From assembly GCA_965205735.1 (NCBI GenBank), contig OZ242179.1, positions 2,170,001 to 2,234,000 of the forward strand: DNA of 64,000 nucleotides, read 5' to 3'. Shown in pieces: positions 59,042 through 64,000 of the stretch (its first letter is position 1; each line of letters begins with the position of its first letter). Both the position numbers and the translations under genes were made by a program. Below the pieces are notes generated by a model. It saw only the letters and a program-made list of their open reading frames with translations, did not search any database and was not told the origin of the DNA. Source of the stretch: VXNE01 sp965205735. Its GTDB lineage: Bacteria > Pseudomonadota > Gammaproteobacteria > Pseudomonadales > Azotimanducaceae.

Positions 59042-59302
59042 TGTCGTGTCACGCGAGTTATGACGCTTCAGCGCGTCCCACGGGGTCTGTGGCAAGGCGC
59101 GTCCCCGCCGGGAATGGTCGGCTCCATTGCCAAGGGGCGCAACGCGGCCACGGGCCCCGTGGGGCGCGCCCTTCGGGAGATCGCCATGCACGCCACTGCC
59201 GCGTTGTGGCCCTTGCGAATATGCCCGATATTCCCTGCGGACCACGCCTTGCATTGACGCGCATGGCGAACTCTGAAGCGCCAGAACTCGCGTGACACGA
59301 CA
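59042..59302. mobile_element. MITE-like element A
   Basis: 261 bp with terminal inverted repeats: 18 bp perfect (TGTCGTGTCACGCGAGTT), extending to ~28 bp with two mismatches. Bounded by CTAG at 59038-59041 and 59303-59306, a 4-bp target duplication. No transposase inside. Confidence 0.85.
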
Positions 59303-59306
59303 CTAG

Positions 59307-59507
59307 TGCTCCGTCAAGCCTAAATCTACGGGTATCTGCGGATCTTTTTGGCCCCTGGCAGTCTTCATGCGAGGGGTGCCCTCGCGCTCCCCGGCTGAAG
59401 GCTCCGTTGCTCCTCCTTGTGTGGGCCTGCCACACCGCGTCGTCGCGCCTCGCCAGGAACCAAAAATCCCTCGCAGCTACACTCGCATTTTTAGACTTGA
59501 CGGAACA
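59307..59507. mobile_element. MITE-like element B
   Basis: 201 bp with ~18-bp inverted ends (TGYTCCGTCAAGYCTAAA), bounded by CTAG at 59303-59306 (shared with element A) and 59508-59511. A partial relative lies at 44559. CTAG duplication fits IS701-like targeting (YTAR), inferred. Confidence 0.8.
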
Positions 59508-59779
59508 CTAGTCGCTGCCGGACTAGCCGGTGGTAGCGGGGAGCGCCTCGCCGCCACCGTCGGCAGTTACGCCGACTTTGTGGGCCGCATGCGCTGACGC
59601 GAAGACTCTGCATTTGCCTCAGGACGTAGGCTTGTTTCTCGCCAGCAGCCGGTAGCGCGGGTGGCACAGGACCGAGTTGGGCGCGCTGGCGCGCTGGTAA
59701 GCGCTCGGGCAACGGCACGCAGTGGTACGCGGATGAAGTTCGCCCAGCGCACTTCCAACACGCCCGTAAGGGACTGCTC

Positions 59780-60130
59780 GCGCCGCTAAACGTCGCTTTC
59801 CTCGCGGCTTGGCCCAACCCCTCACTCCTCCCTGTCGGTGCATGTCGAGCGTCTTGTGGCCGAGATCGGCGGCGCGGCTCTTCAAGTATTCGACCACGGA
59901 CGTTCCCTGTCGACCAGCACTGCGACCGCGGGCCGGGCGACCAAAGCGTCGTAGTGGAGCCTGGGCATTTGCGTTTGCAGATGGACAATTGAGCGAAGTT
60001 CGTCATCGAAGGAGGACTGTACAATGATGCCGTCTACACGGAACCGCTCGGAGGGATCTACGCGGACGTGGATACATGCGGCGAAGTCTACGGGCCGGGT
60101 CGGTATGGTACGGGGGGCGGGGCTATCCGC
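59780..60130 (-). pseudogene. Unrecognised decayed coding stretch
   Basis: Minus-strand coding-like sequence in two frames joined by a one-base slip near 59900: FAACIHVRVDPSERFRVDGI, SSFDDELRSIVHLQTQMPRL and HYDALVARPAVAVLVDRE, then TSVVEYLKSRAADLGHKTLD. It has no start and no family I can name. 59598-59779 shows nothing further. Confidence 0.35.
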
Positions 60131-60151
60131 CTGCCACGCCTGAAGACGTAG

Positions 60152-61408
60152 ATGACAGGCCACGGACACTTCATGGGAGCGGTACCGCCGCGTTACTCCC
60201 GGCATCGATCGAAGATCGCTCCGCTGCTGGCACTTGGCTGCTGCCTGACGGTGGCCGCGACCAACCCGGCAGCGGCGGCCGATTTCGACGCCTGCCTGAA
60301 GACCCTGCAGGCGCGGGCACGTAGCGAGGGTATCGCCGAGCCGATCGTCCGCGACGTGCTGCCCAAACTCCAGCGGCAACCGCGGGTATTGGAGCTTGAC
60401 CGACAGCAGCCCGAGTTCTCGCAGACCCTCGCTGCCTATCTCAATGCCCGGGCCGGCGAGCGCCGCGTTGCGCAGGGTCGGCGCCTGTTGCGGGAACATC
60501 GGCCCTTTCTCGCCGCGCTGACGTACCGATACGGCGTGCCGGGGCACTACCTGATCGCGCTTTGGGGCCTGGAAACCGGGTACGGCAGCTATCTCGGCAC
60601 GATGCCAACGTTGGACTCGCTGGCGACGCTGGCCTGCGACGGCCGGCGCGGTGAGTTCTTTACAGGCGAGTTGTGGGACGCTCTGCGCATCATGGAGCGC
60701 CACGGCTTGCGTGCGGACGACATGCGAGGTTCGTGGGCGGGCGCGGTCGGTCATACCCAGTTCCTGCCGTCGTCCTATCTCCGATACGCGGTCGACGGTG
60801 ACGGCGACGGTCGTATCGACCTCTGGCGGAGCCACCGGGACGCGCTGGCATCCGGCGCGCACCTGCTGCAAGCCCTCGGCTGGCGGGCCGGCGAACGGTG
60901 GGGCCGGGAAGTGATGCTGCCGGACAATTTTCCGTTCGAATACGCCGGCCTCGACACGCGCCGATCCGTTGCCCAGTGGGCGGTGCTGGGCGTTCGGTCG
61001 GCCAACGGCGTCCCGTTGCCGGAGTCCGAGCTCGAAGGATCGATCCTGGTGCCCGCCGGCCATCGCGGACCGGCCTTCCTGGCCTACGGCAACTTCACCG
61101 CGATCATGCGCTGGAACCAATCGGAGTTCTACGCCCTGTCGGTGGGCCATGTTGCGGATCGCATCGCCGGTGGCGGTGAATTGCGCAATCCCCCGCCGAC
61201 AGACCAGAAACCCCTCAGTCGCACCCAGACGATGGCCTTGCAGGAACGCCTGCTGGCCGACGGCTACCTGCGCGGCGCGGTGGACGGCCTGCTCGGTCCG
61301 GTGACCCGATCGGCGCTCAGCGCCTGGCAACACGACGCCGGTCTGATCGACGATGGCTTTCCAGATGCGCACAGTCTGCAACGGCTGCGAATCCATGCGC
61401 CCGATTGA
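60152..61408 (+). CDS. MltB-family lytic murein transglycosylase
   Basis: 418 aa. Signal peptide within the first ~43 residues (LLALGCCLTVAATNPAAAA). Catalytic domain: YGVPGHYLIALWGLETGYGS with the general-acid Glu, GSWAGAVGHTQFLPSSYLRY and GDGDGRIDLW. The last ~60 residues are a PG_binding_1 domain (LLADGYLRGAVDGLLGPVTR). Cuts periplasmic peptidoglycan to anhydro-muropeptides. Its end overlaps the next gene by 14 bp. Confidence 0.92.
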   Translation: MTGHGHFMGAVPPRYSRHRSKIAPLLALGCCLTVAATNPAAAADFDACLKTLQARARSEGIAEPIVRDVLPKLQRQPRVLELDRQQPEFSQTLAAYLNARAGERRVAQGRRLLREHRPFLAALTYRYGVPGHYLIALWGLETGYGSYLGTMPTLDSLATLACDGRRGEFFTGELWDALRIMERHGLRADDMRGSWAGAVGHTQFLPSSYLRYAVDGDGDGRIDLWRSHRDALASGAHLLQALGWRAGERWGREVMLPDNFPFEYAGLDTRRSVAQWAVLGVRSANGVPLPESELEGSILVPAGHRGPAFLAYGNFTAIMRWNQSEFYALSVGHVADRIAGGGELRNPPPTDQKPLSRTQTMALQERLLADGYLRGAVDGLLGPVTRSALSAWQHDAGLIDDGFPDAHSLQRLRIHAPD

Positions 61409-62270
61409 CGGCGTCGCCGCAGTTCTCAAAAGCGGCCGGGGCATCGCCGCCCTGGCGGTCCTGTGCGCGGCCGCGGCTATCCTCGCCTATCTGCTTGTCA
61501 GACCCTCGGCGCCCACTGTGCCCGCCGTACCCGCTGTGCCCGCCGTGCCCGCTGCGCCCGCTGTGCCCGACTTCGCGGCCATGGTCGACGTTCGCGAGCG
61601 CAAAGCGGCGTTCTTTGCCTTTCTGGTCGGGCCCGTCGAAGACGAGAACGCGCGAATCCGCGCACAACGTCGCAAGGTGCTGGCCATACGCCGCCACATC
61701 CTGGCCGATACGCTGGACGCCGCTGTCCGCTCCCAGCTTGCCGCACTGGCGGCGGAATACGGCGTACCTTCGGAAGGCCTGCCTCTTGCCACGACGACCC
61801 AACTGTTGCGTCGCATCGACGTGGTCCCTGTCGACCTGGCCCTGGTACAAGCTGCGATCGAATCCGGCTGGGGCCGCTCGCGCTTCGCCCTGCTCGGGAA
61901 CAACCTCTTCGGCACGCGGTGCTTTCGACGCGGTTGCGGGGTTGTGCCGGCACAACGGCCACCGGGCGAAGTCTACGAAGTGCGCCGGTTCCGCAGTATC
62001 GAAGAAGCCGTCGCGGCCTACATGCACAACCTCAACACACACGCCGGGTACGTCGAGTTCCGGCGCCTGCGGGCCGCCCTGCGCGACGACCAGAAGCCCG
62101 TGACCGGCGCCGCGCTTGCGGACACGCTCGGCATCTACTCCACGCGGGGTCAAGACTACGTCGATCAAGTCGTCACGATGATCGGCCAATACCACGCCCT
62201 CGCCGACCCGAGCGGACCGCCTGGCGATCGGGCGCCGACAGGCACCGGACCGCGGGACACCGAGACATGA
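61395..62270 (+). CDS. Bax-like glucosaminidase-domain protein
   Basis: 291 aa. One N-terminal membrane anchor (GIAALAVLCAAAAILAYLLV) and a Pro-Ala-Val repeat spacer (four to five PAVPAVP-like units) hold the domain in the periplasm. The catalytic part resembles E. coli Bax and FlgJ/LytG-type glucosaminidases: VPVDLALVQAAIESGWGRSR (Glu) and LFGTRCF. Overlaps its neighbours on both sides (14 bp and 4 bp), so it is made together with MltB and the deacetylase. Confidence 0.88.
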   Translation: MRPIDGVAAVLKSGRGIAALAVLCAAAAILAYLLVRPSAPTVPAVPAVPAVPAAPAVPDFAAMVDVRERKAAFFAFLVGPVEDENARIRAQRRKVLAIRRHILADTLDAAVRSQLAALAAEYGVPSEGLPLATTTQLLRRIDVVPVDLALVQAAIESGWGRSRFALLGNNLFGTRCFRRGCGVVPAQRPPGEVYEVRRFRSIEEAVAAYMHNLNTHAGYVEFRRLRAALRDDQKPVTGAALADTLGIYSTRGQDYVDQVVTMIGQYHALADPSGPPGDRAPTGTGPRDTET

Positions 62271-63349
62271 CCCGAATCGGCCTTCGTCGTCGTGCTCGGG
62301 CGCACCGTGCGGTGTGCGCCGCGGCCATGCTATGGGGCTGCGGCAGTCTCGCTCATGGGGCCGATCACGGGGTCGTGCTGCTCTACCACCACATCGACGA
62401 CTCGACACCGCCTGCGACCAGCGTCATGCCGCACCAGTTCCGCGCGCACCTCGACTACCTCGATGGCGAAGGCTTCGCCGTGCTGCGGCTGTCGGCCATG
62501 CTCGGTGCGCTGGCGCGGGGGGAGCCCGTGCCGGACAACGCCGTGGCCATCACCTTCGACGACGCCTACCCGTCCGTGTACGCCACAGCCACCCCGGAAC
62601 TCGTCGCCCGCGGCATGCCGTTCACGGTGTTCATCGCCACCAACGAGATTGATCGAGGCAACGCAACCTACATGACGTGGGCGCAACTGCGTAGCCTGGA
62701 CCGCACCTTCGCGGATTTCGGCGCGCATTCCCTTTCGCATGGGCATCTCCTGGAGCGGCGCAGGGGCGAGTCCGAGGTGCAATGGCGCGAACGCGCCGGC
62801 GCGGAGATCCGCGCCAGCGCCAGCCGCATCGAAACGGCACTGGATACCGAGGTAGCGAGCTTCGCCTATCCCTATGGTGAATACGACGAAGCCCTCGTAG
62901 AACTCGTGGCGGCTGCCGGCCTGTACGGACTGGCACAGCAGTCGGGGGCGTTCGCGGCCGGCGTATCCCCGCAGCAGGTGCCACGCTTCCCGATGGCCGG
63001 GGGCTACGATGGTCTGACTCGCCTGGTCACCGCCGTGCGCAGCCGGCCGCTGCCGGTTACCGCACCGCGAGTCCGGGCCAACGCCGTGCGCGGCGCGGCA
63101 CCGGCAACGCTGGAAATCGCAACCGACCCGGGACCGTACAGAGCGGCGGCGTTGGCTTGCTACGGCGCCGGGGTTCGGCTCTCGACTTCAAGGACAGGCG
63201 CGACCTGGAGCATCGACTTGCCGCCGTTGAAGCCCGGCCGCAACAAGATCAACTGCACCGCGCCGTCCACGCAAGTCGCCGGCGAGTATTTCTGGTATTC
63301 GCACCTGTGGACCCTGATCGACGCCGACGGACGCTGGCTGACCAGATAG
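62267..63349 (+). CDS. Polysaccharide deacetylase (NodB homology) with C-terminal extension
   Basis: 360 aa, ATG in an ATGA overlap with the Bax-like gene. Signal peptide to ~residue 32. NodB domain: VVLLYHHIDD, AVAITFDDAYPSVYATA (catalytic DD), FGAHSLSHGHLLERR (HxxxH metal site) and SFAYPYGEYDE. After ~residue 250 a beta-rich domain of ~100 residues with two Cys follows. Likely N-deacetylates peptidoglycan or another glycan and works with the two wall hydrolases. Confidence 0.9.
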   Translation: MTRIGLRRRARAHRAVCAAAMLWGCGSLAHGADHGVVLLYHHIDDSTPPATSVMPHQFRAHLDYLDGEGFAVLRLSAMLGALARGEPVPDNAVAITFDDAYPSVYATATPELVARGMPFTVFIATNEIDRGNATYMTWAQLRSLDRTFADFGAHSLSHGHLLERRRGESEVQWRERAGAEIRASASRIETALDTEVASFAYPYGEYDEALVELVAAAGLYGLAQQSGAFAAGVSPQQVPRFPMAGGYDGLTRLVTAVRSRPLPVTAPRVRANAVRGAAPATLEIATDPGPYRAAALACYGAGVRLSTSRTGATWSIDLPPLKPGRNKINCTAPSTQVAGEYFWYSHLWTLIDADGRWLTR

Positions 63350-63579
63350 CCGCCTTGCGTGGCCGCCGCGCGCCGACTTTTCGCCATCGTCACCACCGAT
63401 CTGCCGGTGGATGTCCCGGGCCAGTGATTCCAGGGACGTGGTTGCCGTGACTGGCAGGTACGCGCCACCTTGGCGATATCGGCGGGTCCCCGCGGTGCGG
63501 CCCGGCCGTCAGACCGCGTAACGGGTGCAATCATGCCGTAGTTTTTGAACATGTCCCGCACCATGAGGAGGCACGGCCA

Positions 63580-63825
63580 ATGGCGAGCATCACGATCCGC
63601 AATCTCGACGACGATGTGAAGCCGCGCCTGCGCGTGCGCGCCGCCGAGCATCACCGTTCGATGGAGGAAGAGGTACGCATCATCCTGCGCGACGCGGTGA
63701 ACGGTGGCCGCGCCGGTCCTCGGAATCTCGCGACGTTCACCTGCGAGTGCTTCGCGTCCCTTGGCGGCGTCCAGCTCGAACTTCCCTCGCGCGGTCCAAT
63801 GCGCGAGCCTCCAGACTTCTCCTGA
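63580..63825 (+). CDS. FitA-type antitoxin (second copy)
   Basis: 81-aa ribbon-helix-helix protein, ATG after GAGGAGGCACGGCCA. MASITIRNLDDDVKPRLRVR and HRSMEEEVRIILRDAV match the antitoxin at 57167-57409; the tail ends REPPDFS. Followed 9 bp later by its toxin gene. Confidence 0.85.
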   Translation: MASITIRNLDDDVKPRLRVRAAEHHRSMEEEVRIILRDAVNGGRAGPRNLATFTCECFASLGGVQLELPSRGPMREPPDFS

Positions 63826-63834
63826 GCGGCCCGT

Positions 63835-64000
63835 ATGCTTGTCATATATACCAATGTAACGTCCGAACTGATGCGGCCCGCGCCGACTCCCAGCGTCGCC
63901 GCATGGATTGCCGAGCGCGACGCGGCGGAGATGTATCTGACAGCGATCAGTGAAGCCCAGTTGCGGTTCGGCGTCGCGATCCTGCCGGCGGGCAGACGAC
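63835..64000 (+). CDS. FitB/VapC-type PIN toxin with altered first motif (partial, runs off right edge)
   Basis: 55 codons visible, no stop. LVIYTNVTSELMRPAPTPSV and ISEAQLRFGVAILPAGRR match FitB-type toxins, but residue 5 is Tyr where PIN domains have the first catalytic Asp (DTN). A GAT to TAT change would suffice. The toxin may be inactive; the rest lies outside the window. Confidence 0.75.
   Translation, partial: MLVIYTNVTSELMRPAPTPSVAAWIAERDAAEMYLTAISEAQLRFGVAILPAGRR

Larger units (their letters stand above)
57583..59597 (+). pseudogene. SIR2-domain protein, decaying and interrupted by MITE-like elements
   Basis: Large SIR2-like protein of the kind found in phage-defence genes. GTG start 57583; N-terminus AIYGNPRVYALLLGSGLSRA and ITLDLVRRVAIAQGE. 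Near 57800 roughly 90 residues are missing (including the TTNFD region) with a frame change; then LLEQALREHGIEP, VKLHGDYKDARILNT (His) and GLIVCGWSGAWD. A stop at 58322 is a second shift, after which IDLHDLIETEVQRCL to YLRYYPAVLLLWAYGIGL forms the helical C-terminal half. At CTAG 59038 two elements (470 bp) interrupt it; removing them restores HDDLVAAGLAGGSGERLAAT to a stop at 59597. Inactive as it stands. Confidence 0.85.

Noticed and set aside
61500..61575. Tandem 9-12-bp repeats as a CRISPR or regulatory array
   Set aside because: They encode the Pro-Ala-Val spacer inside the Bax-like gene. No CRISPR array was seen anywhere.

Overview
This is high-GC proteobacterial DNA, most likely gammaproteobacterial. 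The evidence is the family mix: an EmrAB-type pump, an RND pump, MltB, a Bax-like protein, YghU and an OmpA-family protein, all of Gram-negative type. The window reads as a genome in flux. It holds many toxin-antitoxin genes, two rhs copies, IS91-type fragments, MITE-like elements, three sulfatases, and an unusually large number of truncated or frameshifted genes next to intact ones. Eukaryote-like repeat proteins (plant-type LRR, Fic) and this level of decay would suit a host-associated lineage; that is inference.

Layout. 1-5.5 kb: a leftward operon marR - emrA-like - emrB-like - secreted subtilase-type protease (cut by the left edge), driven by a clear sigma-70 promoter whose -10 lies in a perfect 24-bp palindrome. 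5.6-9.8 kb: luciferase-like monooxygenase, Nramp-type transporter, a broken GrpB gene and a TIM-barrel isomerase-like protein. 9.8-18.4 kb: two rhs copies. One is an orphan core fragment. The other is a long gene with two single-base frameshifts, a variable C-terminal domain and an ATGA-coupled exported candidate immunity protein. 18.5-24.6 kb: broken carboxylesterase, peptide-binding protein, a cupin gene and its partial copy bracketing a vapBC module, and a broken PIN gene. 25.1-28.9 kb: a lower-GC transport island (NitT/TauT-type ABC transporter with a nucleobase-type deaminase and an isochorismatase-family hydrolase). 29-31.2 kb: decayed ABC-F copy and transposase remnants. 31.2-34.6 kb: lipoprotein with cadherin-like and leucine-rich repeats followed by an OmpA-family protein. 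34.6-42.9 kb: decayed DUF1214 and sulfotransferase genes, IS91 3' ends, third cupin copy, intact ABC-F, decayed XRE/ImmA, truncated PEP-utilising, PrpF and ALDH fragments, and one intact secreted SH3-like protein. 43-44.5 kb: a Fic protein with an altered active-site motif behind four 20-bp-spaced repeats. 44.7-52.6 kb: sulfatase, VOC protein, RND efflux pair, HigA-like, PIN and AbrB-type genes. 52.9-57.4 kb: YghU-type GST, two further sulfatases, HsdR fragment and a FitAB-like TA pair. 57.6-59.6 kb: a decaying SIR2-domain (probable defence) gene interrupted by two adjacent MITE-like elements at one CTAG site. 60.1-63.3 kb: an overlapping cell-wall operon (MltB-like - Bax-like - polysaccharide deacetylase). 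63.6-64 kb: a second FitAB-like pair whose toxin lacks its first catalytic Asp.

The strongest leads are the rhs C-terminal domain with its coupled exported partner, the Fic gene with a Gln in place of the catalytic His and an operator-like repeat array, and the SIR2 gene whose 3' end is restored in frame when both MITE-like elements are removed. Many breaks are single-base indels, so some pseudogenes could be assembly errors; the truncations, large deletions and element insertions cannot be explained that way.
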